A stretch of DNA of 64,000 bases from Geminicoccus harenae (GCF_019800005.1 NZ_JABGCL010000005.1:124001-188000); one strand, 5' to 3'. Counted from the stretch's first letter, positions 8,249-16,953 are shown. Translations and numbers: made by a program. Notes: a model not told the origin generated them from the sequence alone.

Positions 8249-8523
8249 CAGGGTTTCATGCAGTGCTGCAGCGCGGCTTCGAGCTCGGCCTCGTAGCCGA
8301 TGCGCTGCTTGCGTTCGGCGCGCAGCGCGCGCATCTGCGCCGGGGCCTTGGAGCCCAGCGGCAGCGCGTCCACGGCGAATGCGGGTTTGCTGACCGGCTG
8401 CACCATGCAGGGCACCGGGACGGGAATCTTCACCTCGACCGTGCGCACCTCGGGCGCCGGTGGCCGCGTGGTGCCGCAGCCGGCCAGGGTGAAGGCAAGG
8501 ATCAGGGCGGCGGCGCGGATCAT
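8248..8523 (-). CDS. Rz1-like outer-membrane spanin lipoprotein
   Basis: A 91-residue protein with a lipoprotein signal (MIRAAALILAFTLAGCGTT, lipobox LAGC) followed by a proline-rich segment (TTRPPAPEVRTVEVKIPVPV) and a helical C-terminus. It follows directly on the Rz-like gene with a four-base overlap, the usual order of i-spanin and o-spanin genes. The pair would fuse inner and outer membranes at the end of phage lysis. Confidence 0.75.
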   Translation of the reverse strand: MIRAAALILAFTLAGCGTTRPPAPEVRTVEVKIPVPVPCMVQPVSKPAFAVDALPLGSKAPAQMRALRAERKQRIGYEAELEAALQHCMKP

Positions 8524-8930
8524 TTGGCGCGCTCCCGGGCAAGCTCGGCATCGAAGGCGGCCTGAGCGGCGTGCACCGCCTCCAGCTCCGTCGCACCTGC
8601 CGGGTCGGTTTCGGCCAGGGTCTGCTGGGCCTCGGCGTCGGTCCTGCCGCGCCGCTCCTGGGCCTCCAGACGCGCCGCGCGGGCATCCGCCTCGGCCTGG
8701 GCGAGCCTGGCGCGCAGTTCCTCGACGGCCTGGCCCTGACGCACGGCCAGGTCGGCGCTGTCGTTGGCGGCCTTGCGGTCACGCTCGGCGTCGGCTTCCG
8801 CGCGAGTGGCGCGCGCCTCAGCGGCTTGCAGGCGCGGCGACCAATAGCCCCAACTGATGCCGCCAGCGCCGGCCAGGGCAGCCACCGCCAGGGCGATGAG
8901 AGCGATCAGCGCGTTCTTGGCGGTCAGCAT
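8520..8930 (-). CDS. Rz-like inner-membrane spanin
   Basis: A 136-residue protein with one N-terminal membrane segment (ALIALIALAVAALAGAGGI) and a long, Ala/Glu/Arg-rich coiled coil to the C-terminus. This is the i-spanin architecture. It lies between the holin candidate and the Rz1-like lipoprotein gene in the lysis operon. Confidence 0.75.
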   Translation of the reverse strand: MLTAKNALIALIALAVAALAGAGGISWGYWSPRLQAAEARATRAEADAERDRKAANDSADLAVRQGQAVEELRARLAQAEADARAARLEAQERRGRTDAEAQQTLAETDPAGATELEAVHAAQAAFDAELARERAK

Positions 8931-8933
8931 GGC

Positions 8934-9386
8934 TTACTTCTTGATCGTGTCGCGGATCTCGTCGATCAGCGACCCGATATCGGCGTCCTTGCGCTTGTCG
9001 AACCAGCGCATGAAGGCGCCCACGATCCACCACGCCGGCATGCCCGCCAGGACCTGGAGCGGCGCGGCGATGTACATGATGCCGAATTCCTTGTCCTGGC
9101 CGTTGAGCTGGGCAACGGCGATCGCCGACTCGAATAGGCCGGGATACCAGGAGTGCGCGGCGGCGACGAGGATGGGGCCGAAGATGAAGGAGGACAGGAG
9201 GGTACAGACCATGCGGCCGAACAGTTCCCGGGTCGATTTCGGCGGCATGACGATGAAGGCGAGGGCCGTGGCGAAGGCGCCGAAAATAAGCTGCGAACCC
9301 AGGTACTTCACCAGAGCAAGGCCAGCGACGGAACTGGTGGAGGTAGGTTCCATTATGGATTTTCCGGAGTGAGATTTGGTGTCCAT
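8934..9386 (-). CDS. Putative phage holin (multi-pass membrane protein)
   Basis: A 150-residue protein with about three hydrophobic segments (LIFGAFATALAFIVMPP, MVCTLLSSFIFGPILVAAA, APLQVLAGMPAWWIVGAF) and a charged, helical C-terminal tail (RWFDKRKDADIG). Size, topology and place between the endolysin and spanin genes point to a holin. The first ATG is used; a second in-frame ATG 11 codons later (MEPTS) is also possible. No family could be named. Confidence 0.65.
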   Translation of the reverse strand: MDTKSHSGKSIMEPTSTSSVAGLALVKYLGSQLIFGAFATALAFIVMPPKSTRELFGRMVCTLLSSFIFGPILVAAAHSWYPGLFESAIAVAQLNGQDKEFGIMYIAAPLQVLAGMPAWWIVGAFMRWFDKRKDADIGSLIDEIRDTIKK

Positions 9387-9409
9387 GGCCGAAGCATATG
9401 GCTTGTCGG

Positions 9410-9958
9410 TCAGGCGATACGGACGCGGTTGAGCATCCAGCCGAACAGGAACTTTTTGTTGGCCGGGCGCGATTCGGTGAGGCGGAGATACTTGTCGCCC
9501 TGGCTGCTATTGAGGCCGCGCACCAGTACGGTCTGGCCGTCGCGGCCGCGCCACTTCAGGTAGGCATCCAGGGCAGCATAGGTGATCGGGCCGAGCCGGC
9601 CGTCCACGAACAGGGTCTGGTAGCGCGAGCCGGTGTCGTTGAGCGCGTTGAGCCAGCGCTGCAGGAACTCGGACGCCTGGGAAGGGCCCATATTCACGCC
9701 GGTGTCGATGAGCTCGATGCCCACGGCCTCGTTGATCTGGAGGACCCGGTCGAAGCCTGGCGTGGTGATGTAGCGGTTGCTGTAGATCGCGCGGGCCACG
9801 CTCACCGGCAGGTCGCGCATGGCGCCGGTGTAGCCGTAGGCCCGGGCGACGGCGACGGTGATCCCGTAATTGGTCTCGCCGCCGGCGTCGGCGGGGTCGT
9901 TGACGTAGCCGCCCTCGGCCTGAAGAACTTCGTCGATGATTTGATCGATGCTGAGCAT
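9410..9958 (-). CDS. Glycoside hydrolase family 108 endolysin (N-acetylmuramidase)
   Basis: A 182-residue muramidase. The N-terminal motif EGGYVNDPADAGGETNYGIT contains the GH108 catalytic Glu (residue 15), and the second domain carries NMGPSQASEFLQRWLN and a peptidoglycan-binding-like C-terminal part. The protein has no signal peptide, so it needs the adjacent holin. A GGGGGT motif serves as SD. The GTCGTGAC word lies about 33 bases upstream. Confidence 0.92.
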   Translation of the reverse strand: MLSIDQIIDEVLQAEGGYVNDPADAGGETNYGITVAVARAYGYTGAMRDLPVSVARAIYSNRYITTPGFDRVLQINEAVGIELIDTGVNMGPSQASEFLQRWLNALNDTGSRYQTLFVDGRLGPITYAALDAYLKWRGRDGQTVLVRGLNSSQGDKYLRLTESRPANKKFLFGWMLNRVRIA

Positions 9959-9991
9959 CGGCTACCCCCATTGAGTTGAGGGTAGTGTCCC

Positions 9992-9999
9992 GTCACGAC
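9992..9999 (-). promoter_or_regulatory. GTCGTGAC element upstream of the lysis operon
   Basis: Read on the minus strand this is GTCGTGAC followed by GGGACACT, the same arrangement as the rightward copies, but the next start codon is farther away (about 33 bases). It overlaps the stop codon of the upstream hypothetical gene. Likely the late/lysis promoter element of the phage. Confidence 0.45.
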
Positions 10000-10280
10000 G
10001 ATGCAGCCGCCCGAGTCTTGCGGGACTGGATGATGTCCAGCACGCCGGCCTTGATCCGGTCTGCTGCTTCCACGCCACGAATCTTGGCGACGCAGCCCCT
10101 GGGGAAGTTCCCGTCGGCCGGCTGCGCGCCATCTGGGCTGCCGTACAGCCAGCGGTTGCGGCTCTCCTTGGAGTGCAGCCCGTCCAGCACGTAGCGGCAC
10201 TCGCACTCGTGCCGCCACGCCTCGGAGTAGATATCGACGGGCTCGTCCGACAGCTCGGAGCGGACTTTGATGCCGGTCAC
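9993..10280 (-). CDS. Phage hypothetical protein
   Basis: A 95-residue protein with EAWRHECECRYVLDGLHS in the N-terminal half, a motif style common in small phage proteins encoded near lysis genes, then RGCVAKIRGVEAADRIKAGVLDIIQ. It overlaps the next leftward gene by four bases. Function unknown. Confidence 0.65.
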   Translation of the reverse strand: MTGIKVRSELSDEPVDIYSEAWRHECECRYVLDGLHSKESRNRWLYGSPDGAQPADGNFPRGCVAKIRGVEAADRIKAGVLDIIQSRKTRAAASS

Positions 10281-10528
10281 GCAGCCCCCGGGACGACGCG
10301 ACCGACCACCCGCTCGGCGGCAAGCTCCGTCTCGATCATCCGCTCGCGAACCTTGTCGCGCTTGGGCAGCGGCGACCAGGCCAGGTAGAACTCGCCGACG
10401 CGGCCTTCCCAGCGGCCCAGCACGGCGATGTGGCCCACGGTCAGCAGCAGGACCTTGGCCCCACGGTCGGGGGGAATCGAGTAGTTCCAGCCGATCTCGC
10501 CGGCAGGCGCGGTGATATGGGTCTTCAT
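10277..10528 (-). CDS. Phage hypothetical protein
   Basis: An 83-residue protein starting MKTHITAPAGEIGWNYSIPP with a central hydrophobic strand pair (VLLLTVGHIAVLGRW) and a charged C-terminus. The ATG overlapping the stop of the upstream nuclease-like gene is preferred over a longer reading frame. No recognisable domain. Confidence 0.6.
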   Translation of the reverse strand: MKTHITAPAGEIGWNYSIPPDRGAKVLLLTVGHIAVLGRWEGRVGEFYLAWSPLPKRDKVRERMIETELAAERVVGRVVPGAA

Positions 10529-11151
10529 GCGGCCTCCTGTGCCAGCGGTTGTTGGGCTTGATCGAGACGGTGGTAGGCGTCCCACATGCGCAGGCTTGCC
10601 AGCCGGGCGATATCGACGGCGGCGGCCGGGCTGATTGGCTTGGCGTCCCGGTTGGGCGTGGCGCGGCGCAGGCAGGACACCGTCATGAATTCGCCGACCC
10701 GACGCGGGTAGCCGTCCTTGTCGAGCAGCAGGATGCCGCTGTTCTGGTTCGGCAGGGCGTCCAGCAGCTCCTGCGTCCAGATTTCCTTGGGCAGCGCGTA
10801 GTAGTGCTTCCAGACCTTGTCAGGCCAGTCCTTCGGCGTGTTCTTGTAGCGGCTGCGTCGCGCCCTGCTGAACAACGCGAGGTCATTCGACAGATAGCTA
10901 TGACGCATCTCTGTCACAGTCGGCCAGTAGCCGATGTGCTCGCGCTTCCACCACTTCTCCTTCTTGGCGTCGGCCTTCAGGTCAGGCCGGCTGATCTTGA
11001 TCTCGACGTCGATGAGCCGGAGGTTCTCGGTCACCGCGAGCAGGTCGCACTCGTGGCCGGTCCAGTTGCAGTTGGGCACGACGCACAGGTACTTGCGGTT
11101 GAAGAACTGCAGGGCCAGCGCGCGGCCGATGCTGTGCTCGGACCATTTCAT
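10525..11151 (-). CDS. PD-(D/E)XK-like nuclease, phage
   Basis: A 208-residue protein whose N-terminal half has the layout of a PD-(D/E)XK nuclease: an early Glu, then ECDLLAVTENLRLIDVEIKI, giving D followed by ExK on adjacent strands, as in Holliday-junction-resolvase-like and MmcB-like proteins. The C-terminal half is rich in aromatic residues (EKWWKREHIGYWPTVTEM). It is cotranscribed with, and overlaps, its neighbours in the leftward block that also carries the recombination genes. The role is probably in DNA processing; the exact substrate is unknown. Confidence 0.55.
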   Translation of the reverse strand: MKWSEHSIGRALALQFFNRKYLCVVPNCNWTGHECDLLAVTENLRLIDVEIKISRPDLKADAKKEKWWKREHIGYWPTVTEMRHSYLSNDLALFSRARRSRYKNTPKDWPDKVWKHYYALPKEIWTQELLDALPNQNSGILLLDKDGYPRRVGEFMTVSCLRRATPNRDAKPISPAAAVDIARLASLRMWDAYHRLDQAQQPLAQEAA

Positions 11152-11984
11152 GCGGCCACCTTCAGGGGGGCGACCTTGGACAGCACGTCGCGCAGCACGG
11201 CGGCCTGCTCGAAGCGCTCGGCGCGAATGGCCCGCTCCTTCAGGTCGCCCAGGCGCTTGGCGACGCGCTGCTGGCTGAACCAGCGCCCGCGCAGCTCGCC
11301 AATGTCCTCGCGGTGGAACAGCTCGAAGGCGGCGATGTTGCGCAGCGTGCCGCAGGGCAGCAGCACCCACCACATGTTGTTGATGTGGTGCCAGGTCTGG
11401 CCGCGCTGCCACCGGCCGTCGAAGTACCGGAAAAAGACGATGTCGCCGTCGCGCACGATCTTGCCGGCGCCGGTCTCCGAGTTGTAGCGCGGCGGGACGC
11501 GGGCATACATCTGCGGGCCCTGGAACGCCTCAAGCTCGTCGCGCTCGGCCTTCAGGCGGGCATAGCCCGTGAGCCTCACGTCCAGCTTCAGCGTGCCGCC
11601 CAGGCTCTCGATCATCGCGGCGATCGCGCGGCGCGCGGCCTCGTACTGCTTACCGATCAGGTAGGGCATCTTCTGGCGCTTGCTGAAGTCGTAGTAGCCG
11701 CCGTTGCGGTTCTCGCGGACGACGTTCTGGAAGAACGTGATCTTGCACGAGCGGCCGGACGCCTCGGTCTTCACCTCCAGCGCGCCCTGGCGGCCGTAGT
11801 GGTGGTGCCGCGCCAGGATCGGATAGTTCTTGGCGATCTCCGGATCCCGGTGCATGCCGAAGCCGCGCCGGTTCAGCACCTCCAGGACGCGGTCGCGGAA
11901 CGCAGCCACGTCCGGGTCCTTGGGGTCGTTCCACCAGCCGCTGATGCTGGTGTCGTACTCGTTGAATTCAGGCAGTGTGGTCAT
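11148..11984 (-). CDS. Phage hypothetical protein
   Basis: A 278-residue protein of no recognised family, containing SGWWNDPKDPDVAAFRDRV, histidine-rich LARHHHYGRQGALEVKTE and a C-terminal UvrB/C-like helical pair (KERAIRAERFEQAAVLRDV). It lies between the Dda-like helicase and the PD-(D/E)XK protein and overlaps the latter by four bases. The C-terminal motif hints at a contact with DNA-repair proteins, but this is inference. Confidence 0.6.
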   Translation of the reverse strand: MTTLPEFNEYDTSISGWWNDPKDPDVAAFRDRVLEVLNRRGFGMHRDPEIAKNYPILARHHHYGRQGALEVKTEASGRSCKITFFQNVVRENRNGGYYDFSKRQKMPYLIGKQYEAARRAIAAMIESLGGTLKLDVRLTGYARLKAERDELEAFQGPQMYARVPPRYNSETGAGKIVRDGDIVFFRYFDGRWQRGQTWHHINNMWWVLLPCGTLRNIAAFELFHREDIGELRGRWFSQQRVAKRLGDLKERAIRAERFEQAAVLRDVLSKVAPLKVAA

Positions 11985-11993
11985 GTTCTTCCC

Positions 11994-13094
11994 TTAGATT
12001 ACGATGGTCACGCGCTCTGCGGCGCGGGTCAAAGCCGTGTAACTCCAGCGGCGGGCATTCTCGCGGAACGCCGCGCCCTCATCGAACACCATGACGTCGT
12101 CCCATTGGGAGCCTTGCGACTTGTGCGCGGTGATCGCGTAGCCGAAGTCGAATTCTTCGGTGTACATGCGATCGCGCCAGTGCAGCGCTTCCTCGGTGCC
12201 GACGAAGAAGTTCTGGTAGACGTTCACGTCGATCGGGCTGTCGAGCATGGGGTCGTCGTCCGACAGGACGGCCATCTCGATGATGCCGCGCTCGTCCGGC
12301 TGCCCGGCACGCTTGGCGGTCCAGATGCCGCCGTTGAGCAGTTGCTTGTCGCGCTTGTTGCGCAGGCAGATCAGCCGGTCGTTGCGCTGCGGAAGGTGGC
12401 TGGTGAAGCCCTTCAGCTCGCGGATCCGGCCGTTGAAGCCGCGCCGCGTGCGATTGAGGCCCACCAGCACCTGATCGGCCGCCAGCACCTGATCGGCGTC
12501 GATGTCGCGGCGCGTGCAGACGCGGCTCTCGCCGTAGTCGCCCAGGCGCAGGCCACGGCCCTCGCGCACGTCGATCGACAGGCGGATGATCGGGTTGTCG
12601 GCGGCCTGGCGGTGGATGTCGGTCAGCATCACGTCGGGCTCGCCCTGGGTGAAGAAGCCCGAGCCCTTCACCGGCGGGAGCTGCGCGGGGTCGCCCAGCA
12701 CCAGGATGCGCGTGCCGAACGACAGCAGGTCGCGCGCCAGTTCCTCATCGACCATCGAGCACTCGTCGATGATCACCAGCTTGGCGCTGCGGACGTTGCT
12801 GTCCTCGTTGAGCACGAAGGCCGGCTGGCCGTTCACGTGCTCGTCGAACTTGTAGATCATGCTGTGGATGGTCGAGGCGCCGACGCATCCCTTGCGGCGC
12901 ATCACCAGGCAGGCCTTGCCGGTGTAGGCGCCGAACAGAACGGTGCCCTTCACCCCTGCCGCCAGTTCGATCGCCAGCGTGGTCTTACCCGTGCCGGCGT
13001 AGCCGAACAGCTTGAATACCTGCTTCCCTGTCTTGTCCTTCAGCCATGCGCGCACGGCTTGAAGGGCGCCTTCTTGCTGCGCGCTCCATTCCAT
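11994..13094 (-). CDS. Dda/RecD2-like superfamily 1B helicase
   Basis: A 366-residue ATP-dependent DNA helicase. Walker A is GYAGTGKTT (residues about 31-39), Walker B LVIIDECSMVD, motif III LVLGDPAQLPPV, and the C-terminal motifs V/VI are AITAHKSQGSQWDDV and YTALTRAAERVTIV. The compact length matches T4 Dda rather than RecD. It probably serves phage replication start or recombination, being upstream of the leftward block's small nucleases. Confidence 0.92.
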   Translation of the reverse strand: MEWSAQQEGALQAVRAWLKDKTGKQVFKLFGYAGTGKTTLAIELAAGVKGTVLFGAYTGKACLVMRRKGCVGASTIHSMIYKFDEHVNGQPAFVLNEDSNVRSAKLVIIDECSMVDEELARDLLSFGTRILVLGDPAQLPPVKGSGFFTQGEPDVMLTDIHRQAADNPIIRLSIDVREGRGLRLGDYGESRVCTRRDIDADQVLAADQVLVGLNRTRRGFNGRIRELKGFTSHLPQRNDRLICLRNKRDKQLLNGGIWTAKRAGQPDERGIIEMAVLSDDDPMLDSPIDVNVYQNFFVGTEEALHWRDRMYTEEFDFGYAITAHKSQGSQWDDVMVFDEGAAFRENARRWSYTALTRAAERVTIVI

Positions 13095-13136
13095 AGTTGT
13101 TCCTCGGAGAACGGGGCCGACCGGCCCCGCTATTGA

Positions 13137-13364
13137 TCAGGCGGCTTTGTAATTCGACGTGGACTGGAAGACGCTGTTGCGGTCCCATTCTTCCAGCAGG
13201 TCGATCGGGTAGAAAATCTTGCCGCCGCGCCGGACGTACTTGGGTCCCTTGCCCTGACTGCGCCAGTTGTCGAGGGTGCGCTTGGAGATCCGCCCGTTGT
13301 AGCGCTCCACGACTTCCTGCGTGGAAAGCTCACGCACGCGGGTGGTGGTGTCGTCGGCGGTCAT
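13137..13364 (-). CDS. Small helix-turn-helix protein (AlpA/excisionase-like)
   Basis: A 75-residue winged-helix protein: LSTQEVVERYNGRISKRTLD followed by NWRSQGKGPKYVRRGGKIFY, the standard MerR/AlpA-type excisionase fold. Its start overlaps the stop of the annealing-protein gene. It could be the excisionase acting with the integrase at the att site, or a regulator; the position inside the recombination operon favours neither. Confidence 0.65.
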   Translation of the reverse strand: MTADDTTTRVRELSTQEVVERYNGRISKRTLDNWRSQGKGPKYVRRGGKIFYPIDLLEEWDRNSVFQSTSNYKAA

Positions 13365-14473
13365 CAGAACACATCCTTTTCTTCAGGCGTCGCGGCCGGA
13401 GACTGGTTTGTTTCCGGGACGCTCGCCGCCTGCTCTACGGCTGCTTCTTTGGGTTCTTCTTCCTCCGGCTTGCTCACTTTTTGCGCAGGCTTGCTGTCGG
13501 CTTGGGCAGCCTGTTGCGTGTCGCCGGAATTTTCTGCCGTCGATGGAGGCTTTACGGCCTTCTTGGCCGTTACCGGCTTGTCTGCCGATTTCGCGGCCTG
13601 TTGCTTGTTGACCACAGCCTTGGCGGCGGCCGTCTCGCTGTCGTCGACGACCTCGGCTTCACCGTCGAGCTTGAAGTAGTCGCTGGCCTTCGCGCCCTCG
13701 CGCAGGGCGTTGTAGATGCCCATCAGGTCGCCGAGCTCGTCGACGGTAGTGTCGTCCACCGGGTGCCCGAGGTAGGCCACCAGGTGCTTGTCGTTCACGC
13801 CGTACTTGGCAAAGGCCGCCGCCATCTTGATCAGACGCTCGCGCAGCGGGGTCTCGCCGCCGCCGGCAATCGTGCGCTTGCAGACGTCCTGGCCGATGGC
13901 GACCATGTGCTTGGGCAGCAGCGCCAGGATGCGACCGCGCATCTGCTTGCTGGCGACGTTGGCGATCCGGTTGTCGATGTCGGTCTGGTCGGTGAGCTTC
14001 TTCGGGCCCTGGCTGGTGTCGCGGACGTGGACGACCGTGACCTGGCGCTTGCTGTAGTTGTTGTTCTGCATGTCCCAGGCGAACACCTCGACCTCGCTGC
14101 GCCCGTATTCATTGGGACCGGGGCCGGCCGGGATGCGGCTGAGTTCACGGTGTCCGTACTGGAAATTGCCGTAGCAGCGCGCGGCTTCCTCAGCGAAGCG
14201 GATGCTGGGGCCGCTGCCACGGTTGGGCACGCTGTAGAACGCCGTCGCCGCGAATTCCGGGCTGTTGCAGGTGTCGGTGAACTCGGCGATCGCCGCCGTC
14301 ATGCTGCGCGGGAACTTCTTCGCCAGGGTGAGCTGGCCTTGTGCCTCGGCGATCGCGCGGTCGGATTCGATCGCCACCGCGCCGACGTTGCGGCCATCGT
14401 GGGCAGCAAGACGGGCGAAGGGGCTGTGCGCGACCGGGGCGCCGTGGTTGATGGTGGCGGGCAGGTTATCCAT
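13364..14473 (-). CDS. Putative phage ssDNA-annealing/recombination protein
   Basis: A 369-residue protein. The core (residues about 30-230) has FYSVPNRGSGPSIRFAEEAA, RCYGNFQYGHRELSRIP, AWDMQNNNYSKRQVTVVHVR and IANVASKQMRGRILALLPK, a pattern I know from phage and plasmid proteins encoded beside RecE-like nucleases. The last 110 residues are Lys/Ala/Glu-rich and disordered. Next to the SbcC-like ATPase and RecE-like nuclease it most likely is the annealing partner. The upstream part of the open frame crosses the gap to the ATPase gene, so the ATG after a GGAG-like motif (TTCTGGAGAACTC) is the start. Confidence 0.6.
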   Translation of the reverse strand: MDNLPATINHGAPVAHSPFARLAAHDGRNVGAVAIESDRAIAEAQGQLTLAKKFPRSMTAAIAEFTDTCNSPEFAATAFYSVPNRGSGPSIRFAEEAARCYGNFQYGHRELSRIPAGPGPNEYGRSEVEVFAWDMQNNNYSKRQVTVVHVRDTSQGPKKLTDQTDIDNRIANVASKQMRGRILALLPKHMVAIGQDVCKRTIAGGGETPLRERLIKMAAAFAKYGVNDKHLVAYLGHPVDDTTVDELGDLMGIYNALREGAKASDYFKLDGEAEVVDDSETAAAKAVVNKQQAAKSADKPVTAKKAVKPPSTAENSGDTQQAAQADSKPAQKVSKPEEEEPKEAAVEQAASVPETNQSPAATPEEKDVF

Positions 14474-14568
14474 GAGTTCTCCAGAATGATTTGGTGGATG
14501 AAGTATAGTTTGGGTGAGAACCGCCATTGTACTGGAATGGCGGGAAGAATAGGTAACGGCAGGGAATT

Positions 14569-15894
14569 TTAGGGATTGATCGTGAGTTCCGTGTCGCCGA
14601 CTTTGGCCACAAAGAGCTGCAGGCCGCTGGCCTCGATCTGCTGGCGGAATTCCTCGTAGGCCTCGCTGTCGAGCAGCTCGATGCCGTCCACGACGCACAC
14701 CTTCAGGTCGCCGGCGCGCAGCTTGGCGATCTCGACGGCGATCTTGACCTGGCCGGCCGTGTTGATGCGGTCCAGCGGGATGCCGTCGCGGAAAATCTCG
14801 CCGTCACGCACCTCCAGGCCCGGGATCGGCAGGTCGGCCAGCAGCTCGGACTTGTAGGCGTTGATGCGCGCCAGGGCCTCGGTATGGCCCTCGGCCTCCT
14901 CGATCAGCTCGGACAGCTCGTCCTTCATGGTGGCGATGAAGTCGAGCGCCTGCTGGCGCTTGGCGGCGACGTCGCGATTGGCGCGGATGGCGGACAGCGC
15001 CTGATTGAGCGGCTCGGCGGCCGTCTGGAATTTGTCCTTGGTCTTGTCGGTCTGCGTCTGCGCCAGGCCCTCGATGCGCGCGAGCTCGGCGTCCTCGGCC
15101 GCCAGGTCCGACGCCAGCTTGTCCTTGATCTTGTCGATCTCGGCCTGGGCGGCGTCGCGCAGGGCCTGCTTCTTGCCGGACGTCTGGGTGCGGATGCCGT
15201 CGATCTTGGTGCGGATCCGCTCCAGCTCGGCATCACGGGCCGTGCGCGCCGTCTCGAGCTGGCTGGTCAGCGAATCCTCGTCGCCGTCGACGCCGCCCGG
15301 CGCGTCCGGCACAGTCTGGCTGAACTGCGCGATCGAGCCTTCCTTCTCCTTGATGGCCCGGTTCGCGCCGGTGCGCATGTCGTAGACGGTCTTGTGCACG
15401 GCATCGATCGCCAGCATGGCGTGCATGCCCTTGGGCAGGTCGCCCACCGCCACGCCGGACACCTCGGCCAGACGCGCCGGGTCCACCTCCAGCGGCAGGC
15501 TTTCCAGCAGCGCCTTCACGCGCTCGGCGGGCTTGGCGCGCAGGAAGTCCACCGGGTTGACCGACAGCATGTCGGACAGCGCCTTGATCGACTCCACGGC
15601 CTTGGGCTGCTTCTTGCCGTCGCGCAGCAGGTCCGTGATCGAGCCCGAGGCCGAGACACGCCGGCGGATGCTGGTCTGCTCGTCGTCGAGCACCAGGACG
15701 ATCTCGCCCTTTTCCTCGCCCTTGCGCAGCAGCGTGGCGTCGTGGCCGCCCTTGATCGCTTCCTTGATGGACTCGATGACCGAGGTTTTGCCCTCGCCAT
15801 TCTTGCCGACGATTTCGTTGAACCCGGTAGCCGGGTCGAATTCGAGATCCTTGATGCCGAGGATATTGGAGATTTTGACGTGTTGGATTTTCAT
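14569..15894 (-). CDS. SbcC/RecN-like AAA ATPase of a phage recombination module
   Basis: A 441-residue ABC-type ATPase with Walker A GKNGEGKTSVIESI near the N-terminus, a coiled-coil arm of about 150 residues in the middle (residues about 195-345) and a short C-terminal lobe (LKVCVVDGIELLDSE as Walker B). It is much shorter than SbcC and typical of phage 'SMC-like' ATPases that accompany RecE-like nucleases. I use the ATG giving MKIQHVKIS; a TTG six codons upstream overlaps the preceding stop (TTGA) and could be the true coupled start. Confidence 0.85.
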   Translation of the reverse strand: MKIQHVKISNILGIKDLEFDPATGFNEIVGKNGEGKTSVIESIKEAIKGGHDATLLRKGEEKGEIVLVLDDEQTSIRRRVSASGSITDLLRDGKKQPKAVESIKALSDMLSVNPVDFLRAKPAERVKALLESLPLEVDPARLAEVSGVAVGDLPKGMHAMLAIDAVHKTVYDMRTGANRAIKEKEGSIAQFSQTVPDAPGGVDGDEDSLTSQLETARTARDAELERIRTKIDGIRTQTSGKKQALRDAAQAEIDKIKDKLASDLAAEDAELARIEGLAQTQTDKTKDKFQTAAEPLNQALSAIRANRDVAAKRQQALDFIATMKDELSELIEEAEGHTEALARINAYKSELLADLPIPGLEVRDGEIFRDGIPLDRINTAGQVKIAVEIAKLRAGDLKVCVVDGIELLDSEAYEEFRQQIEASGLQLFVAKVGDTELTINP

Positions 15895-15908
15895 GGTCTT
15901 TGGTCGGC

Positions 15909-16757
15909 TCAATAGCCGTCGTTGCGGTTGTACCAGTAGGGGAGGTCAAGCGGGGTTGCGTCGAAAGCGTGGTCAGGCCAGTGGCCCTCGTTGCGGCACT
16001 GCGCGATCAGCAGCAGGTCGCGGCGCGCACGCGCACGGCCCGGCGCCCGGTCGATGTCGCGGAACAGATGCAGGCCCATCGCGAACGGCTCGTCTTTCTC
16101 GATGGCCAGGAAGAACCAGTATTTCGGACGCTCGCCATAGAGGTCTTCGAAGATCGGCTCGTAATGTCCGACCTGAACGTCGTAGCGATGCTCGGCCACC
16201 GACTTGGCGAACTTGCGCGGACTGGCGCTCTCGGCCGTCTTCACGTCGAGGATGTAGTCGCCGCCGTCCGACAGGAAGTCGGTGCGGCACTTGATGAGCA
16301 GCCCGGTTTCCTTGTCCACCGTGTAGAAGGACTGCTCGGCCTTGCCGTTGCGCAGCATGGGGCCGACCACCGGGTGCGCGTGCACCACGTCGCGGATACG
16401 CAACACTTTCGCGTAGTCGTCGACCTTCAGGATGATCTTGCCGGCGTGTTCTTCCTCGAACTGCGCCCAGGCGAACTTGTTGGCCGTCGAGCGGCGGTCG
16501 TGGTCCAGGCCCTTGATGACGTGATCCGTGAAGCGATCAGGCTCCAGGATGGCCGTGTGCACGGCGTCACCGAAAATCAGCGCCGGCGTCTTTTCCTCCG
16601 GCTCGCGCTCCGGGTTCAGGTACTGGTGCCAGTAGTGGCGCGGCGTGCGGTCGAGTTCCGGCGCGATCCAGTCCAGGTGCGACTTCGAGATGCCTGGGCC
16701 CGAGTGATATTCCTCGTTCGTGCATTCGACCAAGCCATGCGGCTCAATTTCCATCAT
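15909..16757 (-). CDS. RecE-like (exodeoxyribonuclease VIII-type) PD-(D/E)XK nuclease
   Basis: A 282-residue nuclease of the DUF3799/RecE C-terminal type. It starts with the family's typical ECTNEEYHSGPGISKSHLD, has a GDAVHTAILEPDRF helix, and the catalytic strands KCRTDFLSDGGDYILDVKTA (D...DxK) followed by QVGHYEPIF. It would resect double-stranded ends for the annealing protein. The start follows an AGAGGAAA SD. It is the first gene of the leftward operon from the control region at 16.8 kb. Confidence 0.88.
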   Translation of the reverse strand: MMEIEPHGLVECTNEEYHSGPGISKSHLDWIAPELDRTPRHYWHQYLNPEREPEEKTPALIFGDAVHTAILEPDRFTDHVIKGLDHDRRSTANKFAWAQFEEEHAGKIILKVDDYAKVLRIRDVVHAHPVVGPMLRNGKAEQSFYTVDKETGLLIKCRTDFLSDGGDYILDVKTAESASPRKFAKSVAEHRYDVQVGHYEPIFEDLYGERPKYWFFLAIEKDEPFAMGLHLFRDIDRAPGRARARRDLLLIAQCRNEGHWPDHAFDATPLDLPYWYNRNDGY

Positions 16758-16953
16758 TTTCCTCTGGTGGGTGGGTCAAGATGGATGAATTGTGCCTATT
16801 TTTTGAGTAAACCTCAATCAGGTTGCACGGTTATTCACGATCTTTATTGTAACTGCACGCAAATGCATAAGTAATAACGGCACCGGATTTGCGCGTTTAC
16901 TCTTTTTCGGTCAAAATGCGGACTCATCCATTCAATCAAGCCATCAGGCACTC
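16758..16953. promoter_or_regulatory. Divergent early control region
   Basis: AT-rich region between the leftward recombination operon and the rightward replication operon, thus the place of the phage's divergent early promoters. It contains TTGAG-N5-CTCAA at 16803-16817, related to the TCAAATTTGA palindromes elsewhere in the element, and AT-rich tracts around 16833-16875 (TTTATTGTAACTGCA) suited to -10 boxes. Confidence 0.55.
16803..16817. promoter_or_regulatory. Operator-like inverted repeat TTGAG-N5-CTCAA
   Basis: Inverted pentamers separated by TAAAC. The TTGAGTAAAC half matches the right halves of the copies at 47973 (CGAGTAAAC) and 57158 (TTGAGTATA). Likely a repressor site controlling the RecE operon promoter. 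Confidence 0.45.
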
